Assembly: GCF_900167095.1 (NCBI RefSeq)
Contig: NZ_FUXG01000004.1
Coordinates: forward strand, 1 to 64,000
Source: Oceanospirillum multiglobuliferum
Lineage (GTDB): Bacteria > Pseudomonadota > Gammaproteobacteria > Pseudomonadales > Halomonadaceae
Direction: 5' to 3'
Length of the DNA: 64,000 nt
Under the pieces are notes generated by a model. That model was given only the letters and a program-made list of their open reading frames with translations, made no database searches and had not been told where the DNA came from. Positions 17,110 to 26,876 of the stretch are shown in pieces. The position numbers and the translations under genes are program-made. Within the stretch, counting starts at the first letter, position 1, and every line of letters begins with the position of its first letter.

Positions 17110-17487
17110 ATGGGATCAATGCTTGCCGTTGCCATTGGTGGCGCATTTGGCGCAATGGGGCGTTACTGGGTTGTAGGTATGGTCACACAGTGGTTTGGCC
17201 GAGGTTTTCCTTACGGCACTCTGGCGGTGAATATCATAGGCTCAGTTCTGATTGGCTTTTTATATACCCTGTTAATTCAGAACTTAAAATTAGAGCCGCA
17301 CTGGCAAGCTATTTTGATGGCGGGTTTTACAGGTGCATTCACTACATTTTCGACCTTTGCACTGGAATCGCTCAATCTTTTCCAAAGTGGACGACCAACA
17401 GCTGCACTACTCTATATTGGTTTAAGTGTTTTGTGTTGTTTGGCTGCGGTGGCGGTTGGTATGGCAGTAGGTAAGCAGTTCGCCTAA
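17110..17487 (+). CDS. crcB: Fluoride ion transporter CrcB/Fluc
   Basis: A 125-residue inner-membrane protein with four hydrophobic helices, typical of the dual-topology fluoride channel. Conserved features: GGAFGAMGRYW in helix 1, GTLAVNIIGSVLIGF in helix 2 (pore Asn), and GFTGAFTTFSTFALE in helix 3 (central Phe/Thr track and Na site). It exports fluoride as a dimer. AAGGGAGG precedes the ATG. It stands between rarA and serS as in Pseudomonas, with its own upstream region of about 150 bp after the terminator at 16956. Confidence 0.95.
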   Translation: MGSMLAVAIGGAFGAMGRYWVVGMVTQWFGRGFPYGTLAVNIIGSVLIGFLYTLLIQNLKLEPHWQAILMAGFTGAFTTFSTFALESLNLFQSGRPTAALLYIGLSVLCCLAAVAVGMAVGKQFA

Positions 17488-17530
17488 CTCACCGCTTATT
17501 TAAAGAATATAACTGTTAACTAATGGGTAA

Positions 17531-18811
<1,281 letters not shown>

Positions 18812-18867
18812 TTTCTTGATGAGGTGACCCAAAGACTATGCTTAGTCTAGGGAGCCCGTATCGAGAG

Positions 18868-18895
18868 AAAAAAGCGGCCTATTGGTCGCTTTTTT
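18868..18895 (+). terminator. Rho-independent terminator after serS
   Basis: AAAAAAGCGGCC (18868-18879) pairs with GGTCGCTTTTTT (18884-18895) around TATT, one G-T wobble, with U-runs possible on both strands. Confidence 0.85.
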
Positions 18896-18962
18896 ATTCA
18901 TTAGAAACAAGCGTGATAGGGCTGCCCTGTGTATGCGGATCACCCAATAGGACTTCTTTTTT

Positions 18963-20144
18963 ATGAAAATGCTACCTTTGATGGCAAATTCGCCTGAATT
19001 TGGGGCTGTGGTCATAGGGCATAGCCAAATTGCAGTGAGTAAAGTACAGGCTTTATTAAAAGCGGACACTCAATTAGCGGTAGCAGCGCGCCACCCTTTC
19101 TGTGATGAGCTTAGTACGCTGATGCTTCGGTATGATATTACAGAGGTGAGTCTAGAAGAGGCCTTCACCAATAACGCCCGTTTCCCTCTGGTAATCTTGG
19201 CTGAAGATGATTTGGACTGGCTGCAAGCGCAGTCTGCACTTCTAAGGCAGCAAGGGCGTTTGGTCAATGTGGTCAGTCATTCGGAACTGTCCAATATTGA
19301 ATTGCCGTATTTAATTCATCAGCACCCTTTAACAGTCGCAATCAGTTCAGATATCAATACTGCCAATCTCAGTGAAACTCAAGGAGAGGTCTATTTGGTT
19401 GGTGCAGGCCCTGGTGACCCAGAGCTACTGACTCTACGGGCGGTTCGCCTAATTCAACAGGCTGATGTTGTCCTCTATGATCGTTTAGTTGCAGCGGAAA
19501 TTGTTGACCTTTGCCGCCCTGATGCAGAACGCATTTATGTCGGTAAAGCTCGTGCCGATCATGCAGTACCTCAAGGAGAGATTAACCAATTGCTGGCAGA
19601 CCTTGCGCTACAAGGTAAACGTGTTTTACGTTTAAAAGGCGGTGATCCTTTTATTTTTGGTCGTGGTGGTGAAGAAATAGAGACACTGAGCCAGTACCAA
19701 ATCCCCTTCCAAGTGGTGCCCGGTATTACGGCGGCTTCTGGTTGCGCTGCTTATGCAGGTATCCCATTAACCCATCGTGACTATGCTCAATCAGTGCGTT
19801 TTATCACGGGGCATTTAAAAGATGGCTCGACCAACTTGCCATGGGCAGAGCTTGCCTCCCCAGCTCAAACTCTAGTGTTTTACATGGGGCTTGTTGGTTT
19901 ACCTGAAATTTGTGCTCAGTTAGTTGCTCATGGCTTGTCAGCGTCTACACCTATGGCGCTGATCCAGCAAGGTACTACCCGTAATCAGCGCAATATAATC
20001 GCAACGTTGGGCACAATGGCCGCTCATATAAAAGAGATGCGAATAGAACCTCCTACGCTGATTATTGTAGGAGAAGTGGTCGGGCTGCACGATAAGCTAA
20101 ATTGGTTTAAACCTGAGCAGGCCAGTGGCAGCCAAGGTTTTTAA
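18963..20144 (+). CDS. cysG: CysG-type protein: intact uroporphyrinogen-III C-methyltransferase fused to a vestigial dehydrogenase domain
   Basis: A 393-residue protein, versus about 457-470 for bifunctional CysG. Residues about 142-385 are a complete SUMT/CobA domain making precorrin-2 from uroporphyrinogen [65 protein letters not shown] and the final [10 protein letters not shown]. The N-terminal ~135 residues align with the precorrin-2 dehydrogenase/ferrochelatase half, but the GGG-type NAD motif reads [11 protein letters not shown], the catalytic Asp of NVVDAPK is replaced (NVVSHSEL), and the helical dimerisation region of about 60-70 residues after PLTVAISS is gone. The first two steps of the CysG reaction (oxidation, Fe insertion) are probably lost here, needing another enzyme elsewhere. 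Start ATG 18963. It follows serS as in Pseudomonas. Confidence 0.88.
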   Translation: MKMLPLMANSPEFGAVVIGHSQIAVSKVQALLKADTQLAVAARHPFCDELSTLMLRYDITEVSLEEAFTNNARFPLVILAEDDLDWLQAQSALLRQQGRLVNVVSHSELSNIELPYLIHQHPLTVAISSDINTANLSETQGEVYLVGAGPGDPELLTLRAVRLIQQADVVLYDRLVAAEIVDLCRPDAERIYVGKARADHAVPQGEINQLLADLALQGKRVLRLKGGDPFIFGRGGEEIETLSQYQIPFQVVPGITAASGCAAYAGIPLTHRDYAQSVRFITGHLKDGSTNLPWAELASPAQTLVFYMGLVGLPEICAQLVAHGLSASTPMALIQQGTTRNQRNIIATLGTMAAHIKEMRIEPPTLIIVGEVVGLHDKLNWFKPEQASGSQGF

Positions 20145-20210
20145 CATCTAAAAATGATTCTGTTGCGTATTGATCAATAGGTCATTAATCCAGAATCTTT
20201 GGAGCGCAAC

Positions 20211-20693
20211 ATGAAACGACGTACCTTTCTACAAAGTCTTATCTGCTTGCCTATTGCACTAACAGTACAGCGTCAAGCTAGCGCACAATCTGCAAGCGTT
20301 AATATTGAGCCATTTGTCTTAACTGAGCAGGAGTGGCGTCAGCGTTTAACCCCAGAACAGTTTTACATTTTAAGAGAGGAGGGTACTGAGCGTGCTTTTT
20401 CTAGTGCGCTTAATGATGAAAAGCGTAAAGGTATCTTTCATTGTGCAGGCTGTGGGCTAGAGCTTTTCAGCTCAGAGATGAAATATGACAGTGGTACAGG
20501 CTGGCCTAGCTTTTTCACTGTTATCGAAGGACATATCGAAACGCAGTTAGACTTCAAGCTGATTTATCCTAGAACAGAGTATCACTGTGCGCGTTGTGGC
20601 GGGCATCAGGGCCATGTTTTTAATGATGGTCCAAAACCCACTGGTCAGCGTTGGTGTAATAATGGCTTAGCATTAAAGTTCGTTGCTAGTTGA
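20211..20693 (+). CDS. msrB: Methionine-R-sulfoxide reductase MsrB with Tat-type signal peptide
   Basis: A 160-residue protein. The N-terminus MKRRTFLQSLICLPIALT...ASA is a twin-arginine signal (RRTFLQ), so the mature enzyme should be periplasmic. The MsrB domain has both zinc pairs (CAGCG and CARCG), YDSGTGWPSF, HCARCGGHQGHVFNDGPKPTGQRWC and the catalytic Cys in RWCNNG. It reduces Met-R-sulfoxide in proteins. ATG 20211 with GGAG upstream is chosen over TTG 20199; it begins at the signal peptide. Most cytoplasmic MsrB proteins lack this signal. Confidence 0.92.
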   Translation: MKRRTFLQSLICLPIALTVQRQASAQSASVNIEPFVLTEQEWRQRLTPEQFYILREEGTERAFSSALNDEKRKGIFHCAGCGLELFSSEMKYDSGTGWPSFFTVIEGHIETQLDFKLIYPRTEYHCARCGGHQGHVFNDGPKPTGQRWCNNGLALKFVAS

Positions 20694-20897
20694 AATGCTG
20701 CAATCGCGAAGTGTAACATCGCGTAAAAAGCCAGCGCTTTTCTTGAAAAACACCACTTTTAACCCCGATTTTCTGCCTTTTTTTGGACTAAAGTAGAGGA
20801 TATGGGGATAGATTCTGCCCGTATCATGGATGAGCTATCCCCCTATATAAAAACAAAAAATAATCATTCTATACAGGCAGGTCGGAGCAGAAAGGGT

Positions 20898-22571
20898 ATG
20901 AGTCAAACGGCTAATGCAAAAGTGGTTGCGCTGATTGCAGGCGTACCATTGGTGGGAGCCATTGTTTATGGCATAACGGCAGGTGAACTATCTATCTCTT
21001 TAGGTGTAATTTTACTGGTAACGGCATTGCTTGCAGTACTATTACCGCTGTTAGTTAAATCAAGTGGCTCTGGTATGTCCTCATTACAGCAGCTATTGAG
21101 CAATGAAGACTTGAGTGCTGAAGACCTAAAACAATTTAGAGAACGCTTGCAGCGCAATGGTGCAGAGGCTAGCCCTTTAGCGCGCTTTGTGGGTAACTTT
21201 GCTAAGTTACAACAGATGGCAAAATCTTTGGGTGGAATTGCCAGCAGTACCGCAATCTCTACAGCCGAGGTTTCACATCTCGCAGATCAAATGAATAAGC
21301 GCATTGACCGTCAACAAGTTGAAGTTGAAAAGGTAGCGACTCGTGTTGAATCTATTACGGTGATGATGCATCAGGTATCTGTTAACGCAGGTAGCGTAAC
21401 TGAGTTAGCGACACAAGCTAAACAGCAAAGCTTTGCTGGTCGAGATGAGTTACAAGAAGCGATAATGCAAATGCAAGACATCAGTGCGCGCACAGATCAT
21501 ACCTTAAGCCTGATTAATCAGTTGAATGAAAAGTCAGCGCGCATTCAAGATGTGACCAAAGTGATTGAAGGGATCGCAGAGCAAACCAATTTATTGGCGC
21601 TCAATGCTGCGATTGAAGCTGCTCGTGCAGGTGAGCATGGCCGAGGCTTTGCCGTTGTAGCAGATGAAGTGCGTGGTTTAGCCAGTCGTACTTCAGACTC
21701 AACACAACAGGTTGCAGTGATTGTACAAGAGATCCAATCTAGTACTCATGAGGTAGTGTCTACCATTGAGGATTTGGTCTCACGCATTAACTTTGGTTCT
21801 GAGAAAGTTGGCACTGTAGGCAATCGCTTAGGCGAAATGGCTAACCAGTTTGACGAAGTAGAACAACAAATCAGCGGAATTGCGGAAGCTGTTATTTCAA
21901 GCCATGAGCATGTTGAAGATATTTCAGCTTCTATCCAATCACTTAAAGACGAAGTGATTTCTAGTAACGCTCAAATGCACAATCTTTCATCTCAAGCTGC
22001 AAAATTAATGGGTGGCGCTGAGAAAATTACCGCTGAACTTGCACGTCAAGCGGTAGACGGTCAACATCGAGACGCTTACCAAGCTTGCCGAGAGGGTGCT
22101 AAGCGTATACAGGAAGCCTTTGAACAAGCCGTAAGCTCTAACACGCTAAGCATGGACGATCTATTTGATCGTGACTATAAGCCTATTGCTGGTACTAGCC
22201 CTCAAAAATATTCAACACGCTTTGATCAATTTACAGATCGTGTTTTACCCCCTATACAAGAAGATGTGTTGAAAACAAATGGCTTTGGTTATGCCATCAT
22301 GATTGATGATCATGGTTATGTGCCAACCCACAACAATCAATACTCCCACAAAGAAACGGGAGATCCGGAAGTGGATCTGGTGAAAAGCCGCAGTAAGCGA
22401 ATTTTTAATGATCCAACGGGTATCCGAGGTGGTCAGAATAAAGAGAAGTTATTGCTGCAAACTTACAAGCGAGATACCGGAGAGATACTACATGACTTAT
22501 CAGTGCCTGTTATCGTGAATGGGCGTCATTGGGGTGGCTTCCGTGTCGGTTATATACCTAAAGGTAATTAA
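20898..22571 (+). CDS. Methyl-accepting chemotaxis protein with C-terminal sensory domain
   Basis: About 557 residues. Two closely spaced hydrophobic helices (about 8-25 and 33-55) anchor it with almost no periplasmic loop. The signalling region follows, with the conserved hairpin tip around [23 protein letters not shown] and [16 protein letters not shown]. Unlike classical receptors it continues into a C-terminal ~125-residue domain (DRDYKPI...[57 protein letters not shown]) of Cache/PAS-like character, probably the cytoplasmic sensor. The ATG at 20802 is an alternative start adding 32 polar residues; both have purine-rich sequences upstream. Confidence 0.88.
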   Translation: MSQTANAKVVALIAGVPLVGAIVYGITAGELSISLGVILLVTALLAVLLPLLVKSSGSGMSSLQQLLSNEDLSAEDLKQFRERLQRNGAEASPLARFVGNFAKLQQMAKSLGGIASSTAISTAEVSHLADQMNKRIDRQQVEVEKVATRVESITVMMHQVSVNAGSVTELATQAKQQSFAGRDELQEAIMQMQDISARTDHTLSLINQLNEKSARIQDVTKVIEGIAEQTNLLALNAAIEAARAGEHGRGFAVVADEVRGLASRTSDSTQQVAVIVQEIQSSTHEVVSTIEDLVSRINFGSEKVGTVGNRLGEMANQFDEVEQQISGIAEAVISSHEHVEDISASIQSLKDEVISSNAQMHNLSSQAAKLMGGAEKITAELARQAVDGQHRDAYQACREGAKRIQEAFEQAVSSNTLSMDDLFDRDYKPIAGTSPQKYSTRFDQFTDRVLPPIQEDVLKTNGFGYAIMIDDHGYVPTHNNQYSHKETGDPEVDLVKSRSKRIFNDPTGIRGGQNKEKLLLQTYKRDTGEILHDLSVPVIVNGRHWGGFRVGYIPKGN

Positions 22572-22592
22572 CCTCAGTCGATAAGACTAAAG

Positions 22593-22626
22593 CGCTGGCC
22601 TAATCATAGGCTGGCGTTTTTTTTTG
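22593..22626 (+). terminator. Rho-independent terminator after the chemoreceptor gene
   Basis: CGCTGGCCT (22593-22601) pairs with AGGCTGGCG (22608-22616), including two G-T pairs, followed by ten T. Confidence 0.88.
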
Positions 22627-22746
22627 ATTTATAGTTCATTAAGCTTGAAAGGAGCTTTATCGCCAAAGATTACTTTGAATTTGTAATCAGATTTATCTAT
22701 TCTGCCTACTTATTAAGCCTTATTTCGTATATGTTTCGAGATCATC

Positions 22747-23547
22747 ATGTTCAAAAAAACTACGCAGCTGTTTTTGATTATGGCGGCCATCTTTCTTGCA
22801 GCCTGTAGTAGTGTCTCATCAACTCCTTCAGTTAGTGATTTACATCAGGTTCAACCGGGAGAAACCTTTTATAGTATTGCTCGGCGCTATGGTGTCAGTA
22901 CGCAAACACTTGCGCTTTATAATCCAAAGGTTGTGCCACACCGTTTAAGAGCCGGCACAGAGTTACGCATCCCGCTAACAGATGATTTTAAGCGAGAAGG
23001 TATTGCACGTTATACCGTGCAAACTGGTGATACGCTAAGTAAATTGTCTGATCACTTTGCAGTGTCATTGGCACAGCTGAAGCAAAGCAATCCAACCATT
23101 GATCATGATCGTATTCTACCGGGCCAGCAAATCATTATTCCAATTCGTAACCGAGGTGCGACAGGTTACATTTGGCCTATTACACAGCCTAATTTGATCA
23201 GTGGTTTTGGGGAGGCGGACTGGGGTTTGCAAAAAGGGGTGAATTTATCTGCAAGCCAAGGCCAAACGGTGTTTGCCGCTAAAGCAGGACTGGTTAGCTT
23301 TGCTGGTGAAATGCGTAGTTTGGGAAAAGTGATCATTATTCAGCATGAAGGTGATCAGCAAACAGTATATGCCAGTTGTGCTGATCTTATTATCAATGAA
23401 GGTGATCAAGTCAAAACAGGGCAGCCTATAGCCACAGTTGGTTTCAACTCTCTGGTTAATGATACAGCTCTACATTTTCAGTTTCGTGACCGTGGTACAC
23501 CGCTGCCGCCGGAAAACTACTTACCCCTAATTGTCTCTTCAGACTGA
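22747..23547 (+). CDS. NlpD/EnvC-like lipoprotein: two LysM domains and a degenerate LytM (M23) domain
   Basis: A 266-residue lipoprotein with lipobox LAAC (lipidated Cys20). Two LysM peptidoglycan-binding repeats (about 33-76 and 88-132) both begin HQV/YTVQxGDT-like and end in xLRIP/IIIP. The M23 domain (about 150-262) lacks the zinc ligands: the usual H-x3-D site reads QKGVNLSA, the YAHL site reads YASCADL, and only the last ALHFQFR keeps a His. This is the pattern of catalytically dead LytM factors (NlpD, EnvC) that activate the amidases AmiA/B/C during septum splitting. The true nlpD usually lies beside rpoS, so this may be a paralogue. Its last nine bases overlap convergent eda. Confidence 0.88.
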   Translation: MFKKTTQLFLIMAAIFLAACSSVSSTPSVSDLHQVQPGETFYSIARRYGVSTQTLALYNPKVVPHRLRAGTELRIPLTDDFKREGIARYTVQTGDTLSKLSDHFAVSLAQLKQSNPTIDHDRILPGQQIIIPIRNRGATGYIWPITQPNLISGFGEADWGLQKGVNLSASQGQTVFAAKAGLVSFAGEMRSLGKVIIIQHEGDQQTVYASCADLIINEGDQVKTGQPIATVGFNSLVNDTALHFQFRDRGTPLPPENYLPLIVSSD

Positions 23548-24168
23548 GACTGTCAGCTGTCCTTGCAGGGATGCAAAGTTACTTTCGATTTGCTGCCAGT
23601 TCCCAGCTTGAATTTGCGCCAACGGCGCAAGCCATGTTCCGCCAACAACCGCTACGTTATTTAAAGCCAAATAATCGGCCATATTGTTAGGGTTAACACC
23701 ACCTGTTGGGCAAAAAAGCAACTCGGAGAATGGTCCCGAAAAAGCTTTTAACAACTCAACGCCTCCTGCAACTTGTGCTGGAAATAGCTTTTGTAACTTA
23801 AAGCCATAACCTTGAGCCTGCATCGTTTCAGATGCGGTCATCACCCCTGGAATAAATGTCATTTCTGAACGGGCTGCTTTGGCTAATAATGGTTCAGTTG
23901 CGCCCGGAGAGATTGCAAAACTGGCTCCCGCCTGCTGAACCTGATCGAACTGCTCTACGTTTAATACTGTGCCAGCACCAATAATCAGTTCAGGATATTG
24001 TCGTGCTAAGTAGTTTAATACCTGTAATGCACTGCGCGTGCGTAAGGTGATTTCGATACAGTTTAATTGATATTTCAGTAACAGCTCGGCTAAAGGTGCA
24101 GCCTGCTCAATTGTTTCTATCACCAAAACAGGCAAAACTTGCTGGGCTTTCAGTTGCTCTATCAACAC
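23539..24168 (-). CDS. eda: KDPG/KHG aldolase (Entner-Doudoroff)
   Basis: A 209-residue class I aldolase that splits 2-keto-3-deoxy-6-phosphogluconate into pyruvate and glyceraldehyde-3-phosphate. Schiff-base Lys127 (KLQKLFPA), catalytic Glu39 and Arg43 (CIEITLRT) and the phosphate-binding CPTGGVNP are present; each sits six positions before its E. coli counterpart. No edd, zwf or pgl is next to it, so it is separated from the usual pathway operon. It lies 12 bp downstream of the esterase gene on the same strand, suggesting co-transcription. Confidence 0.94.
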   Translation of the reverse strand: MLIEQLKAQQVLPVLVIETIEQAAPLAELLLKYQLNCIEITLRTRSALQVLNYLARQYPELIIGAGTVLNVEQFDQVQQAGASFAISPGATEPLLAKAARSEMTFIPGVMTASETMQAQGYGFKLQKLFPAQVAGGVELLKAFSGPFSELLFCPTGGVNPNNMADYLALNNVAVVGGTWLAPLAQIQAGNWQQIESNFASLQGQLTVSV

Positions 24169-24180
24169 CTTGAATAGTCC

Positions 24181-24960
24181 TTATGCGCTTAAAAATTCGC
24201 TAACCTGTTGCAGAAACTCCAGTGGCTTTTCTGCATGTAGCCAATGGCCTGTGCCAGATAGGGTTGCAAGCGTACTGGCTGGAAATAGCTTTAGCATGAC
24301 CTCTTGATACTCATCAAGCACATACTCAGAGAGTTCGCCGCGAATAAACAAGGTGTCGCCTGTGAATACCTCGCCCTCAGGGGCTTTAATCACATCAGCA
24401 TATCCCTGTTTGATTTGAGCTAAACCAACGCGCCAGCCTAGTTTGCCGTCGACTTTCTTCTCTAAATTGGTCATTAAAAACTGACGTATGCCCAAGCTGT
24501 CAACGTGAGCACTCATCACTTCATCTGCTTCTTTGCGAGAAGCGACGCCACCCAGTGCTTGTACCGCATCAAAAGCAGCCAATACATCGGTGTGGCCGTG
24601 TTGATAAGCGACAGGTGCTATGTCCGCAACAACCAAGTGTTCTACCCGTTCAGCATGATTTAATGCGAACTGCATCGCTACTTTGCCCCCCATTGAGTGG
24701 CCAATAATGTGGGCTTTGCTGATCGCCTGTTGATCCATAAAACTGAGTAAGTCAGCCGCCATTTCGTTATAACTCATGCCGTCGACATGAGGTGAGCGAC
24801 CATGGTTTCGTAAATCAATACAAAACACTTGATAATTCTCGGCAAACTTTTTAGCCAAAGTGCGCCAGTTATCCGCTGAACCAAATAGACCATGAATTAT
24901 AATGAGCGGTTTACCTTCACCTTGAACCGTAAAATAAAGAGCGGTGCTGTTTGCTGACAT
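24181..24960 (-). CDS. Alpha/beta-fold hydrolase, YbfF-type esterase
   Basis: A 259-residue cytoplasmic hydrolase. Oxyanion-hole HGLFGSADNW (23-32), DLRNHGRSPH, nucleophile Ser89 in GHSMGG and the C-terminal catalytic His in GTGHWLHAEKP match the YbfF acyl-CoA/ester hydrolase group. The acidic triad member is less clear, since the expected strand reads FIRGELSEYV. It is followed 12 bp later by eda on the minus strand. Physiological substrate is unknown; YbfF of E. coli acts on short and medium acyl esters and acyl-CoA. Confidence 0.88.
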   Translation of the reverse strand: MSANSTALYFTVQGEGKPLIIIHGLFGSADNWRTLAKKFAENYQVFCIDLRNHGRSPHVDGMSYNEMAADLLSFMDQQAISKAHIIGHSMGGKVAMQFALNHAERVEHLVVADIAPVAYQHGHTDVLAAFDAVQALGGVASRKEADEVMSAHVDSLGIRQFLMTNLEKKVDGKLGWRVGLAQIKQGYADVIKAPEGEVFTGDTLFIRGELSEYVLDEYQEVMLKLFPASTLATLSGTGHWLHAEKPLEFLQQVSEFLSA

Positions 24961-25141
24961 ACTAAATAGGCTCCTAAATAAAAACAGATGGAAATGGAAA
25001 TAGTCACGACTAGGCTACAGCCTAATTGATAACCTAAAGTTAACATTGATTTAAGATAACCTCTGTTTTTAGCAATAGAGATAGCTTATATACTGGGCGA
25101 AACCAATATTAATTATGTGGATATCAATTTGGAGATCCGCT

Positions 25142-25921
25142 ATGCAACCCAGTTTATTTATTTCTCATGGCTCTCCTGCCCTGATTTTACAGGATACGCC
25201 CGCAAAAACCTTCTTATCTGAGTTAGGACAGCAACTGACGCGTCCTGATGCCATTGTTGTGGTCTCGGCACACTGGGAAACCCCTGCGCCCATTGTCGGT
25301 ATTACCCATAGCGCACAGCCTGAAACTATTTATGATTTTTATGGTTTCCCTCAAGCCCTCTATGACATGGATTACCCTGCCAGCGGTGCGCCAGCCTTAG
25401 CCGAGCAGATCCAGAGTTTGCTCAGTGGGAAGTCTTTTGATGTTCGTTTACACCCCAGTCGAGGTTTAGATCATGGTGCTTGGTCACCGCTTAAGCTGAT
25501 CTATCCAGAAGCTGATATACCTGTATTGCAAGTCTCGATTCCAAGAAATGTACCCATAAGTTTCTATTGGCAGTTAGGGCAAGCATTGAGGCCCTTGAGG
25601 GCGCAAAATATTTTGATTATGGGCAGTGGAGCGGCAACCCATAACCTGAGCTACTTCAATCCTCGTATGGGCATTGATCAACCGATTATGCCAATGGCTG
25701 AGCAGTTTATCCGCTGGCTTAACCAAACGGTAACAGAGGGTAATAGAGAAGGGTTGGAACAATATTTACAAGCCCCTTTCGGTAGAGAGAATCACCCAAG
25801 CCCTGAGCATTATGTGCCACTTTTGGTTTCTGCGGGTGCTGCTCATGATCCTAAAGGATATGTACTGCATGACAGTATTGAGTATGGCTTTCTCTCAATG
25901 GCAGCTTATCAATGGCAGTAA
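25142..25921 (+). CDS. DODA-type extradiol aromatic ring-opening dioxygenase (YgiD family)
   Basis: A 259-residue protein of the LigB/DODA superfamily. It begins MQPSLFISHGSPALIL, carries the metal-site histidines in SHGSP, SAHWETP and LDHGAWSP, and ends with EHYVPLLVSAGAA and YGFLSMAAY. The E. coli homologue YgiD is a zinc-dependent 4,5-DOPA extradiol dioxygenase; the natural substrate in bacteria is uncertain. ATG 25142 with GGAG eight bases upstream is chosen over ATG 25115. It is an isolated gene. Confidence 0.9.
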   Translation: MQPSLFISHGSPALILQDTPAKTFLSELGQQLTRPDAIVVVSAHWETPAPIVGITHSAQPETIYDFYGFPQALYDMDYPASGAPALAEQIQSLLSGKSFDVRLHPSRGLDHGAWSPLKLIYPEADIPVLQVSIPRNVPISFYWQLGQALRPLRAQNILIMGSGAATHNLSYFNPRMGIDQPIMPMAEQFIRWLNQTVTEGNREGLEQYLQAPFGRENHPSPEHYVPLLVSAGAAHDPKGYVLHDSIEYGFLSMAAYQWQ

Positions 25922-26099
25922 AGCTGAATACTGGGCTCTAATAAGCGCTTAAAAGCTAGGCTTATTGCATCAAAAAAATTTCATGTTATGCTCTTTTACA
26001 TCCTTAGCGCTTGTCTAATAGCAGTAATTTTTTATACAAATTTGACTGTAAACAACAACTTAAGCAAGCTCAGAACGCTAAACAGATGAGGCAGCATTA

Positions 26100-26801
26100 A
26101 TGCGAATACATGTTCTTCAACATGTTGCTTATGAAGGTCTAGGCAGTATCGCCCGTTGGGCAGAAAAAAAGGGTTATCCGTTGTCTTACACCCGCTTCTT
26201 TGAAGACGACGGATTGCCAGATCACGAGAGTTATGACTTACTGCTGATTTTAGGCGGCCCAATGAGCGCCAACGACGATTACAACGTCAGTTGGTTGCAG
26301 ACTGAAAAAAGCTTTATCAGTGAAGCGATTGAGCAGGGCAAGATGGTCATGGGCATCTGTCTAGGTGCGCAACTGATCGCTCGCGTACTAGGGGCTAGAG
26401 TTTACCGTAATACACACCGTGAAATAGGCTGGTTTCCGATTACAACGACACCGAATGCGATGGTGTTGGGATTGCCACAGCAGTTTCAGGCGTTTCACTG
26501 GCATGGCGATACTTATGATCTGCCTGATGGCGCTATTGCTATTGGTAAAAGTGAAGGTTGTGCCAATCAAGGCTTTATTTATCAAGATCGAGTGATTGGT
26601 CTACAGTTTCACTTAGAAACCACGCCAAGTGCCGCCAAAGAACTGGTTGATGCCTGCGCTCATGAAATTGATGATGGCCCTCATACTCAGCCCGCAGAGG
26701 CAATGTTGGTTGACCTAGAGCTATTTGCAGAGGCTAATCAGCGTATGGAGTTGATTATGGGTTATATGGCGGATCAGCTTGAAACCAATTGGTATATGTA
26801 G
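26100..26801 (+). CDS. Class I glutamine amidotransferase-like protein
   Basis: A 233-residue protein with the complete GATase triad: nucleophile Cys87 in GICLGAQLI, His171 and Glu173 in LQFHLETT. The oxyanion segment LGGPMSAND precedes it. It resembles the stand-alone GMP-synthase-like amidotransferase group that lacks a synthase domain. No partner synthase lies nearby and the acceptor substrate is unknown. Gamma-glutamyl compound hydrolysis (PuuD-like) is less likely, because the order of motifs is that of the GuaA/YfeJ type. A terminator follows. Confidence 0.85.
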   Translation: MRIHVLQHVAYEGLGSIARWAEKKGYPLSYTRFFEDDGLPDHESYDLLLILGGPMSANDDYNVSWLQTEKSFISEAIEQGKMVMGICLGAQLIARVLGARVYRNTHREIGWFPITTTPNAMVLGLPQQFQAFHWHGDTYDLPDGAIAIGKSEGCANQGFIYQDRVIGLQFHLETTPSAAKELVDACAHEIDDGPHTQPAEAMLVDLELFAEANQRMELIMGYMADQLETNWYM

Positions 26802-26835
26802 CTCTAGTCGCGAAATGGCTTACTAGCTAGAGAAC

Positions 26836-26867
26836 AAAAGGCTGCTTTCATGCAGCCTTTTTTATTT
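26836..26867. terminator. Terminator between convergent amidotransferase and aminotransferase genes
   Basis: AAAAGGCTGC (26836-26845) pairs with GCAGCCTTTT (26852-26861) around TTTCAT, with T-rich sequence on the plus strand and A-rich upstream; it may serve both strands. Confidence 0.85.
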
Positions 26868-26876
26868 TGATCAAGT

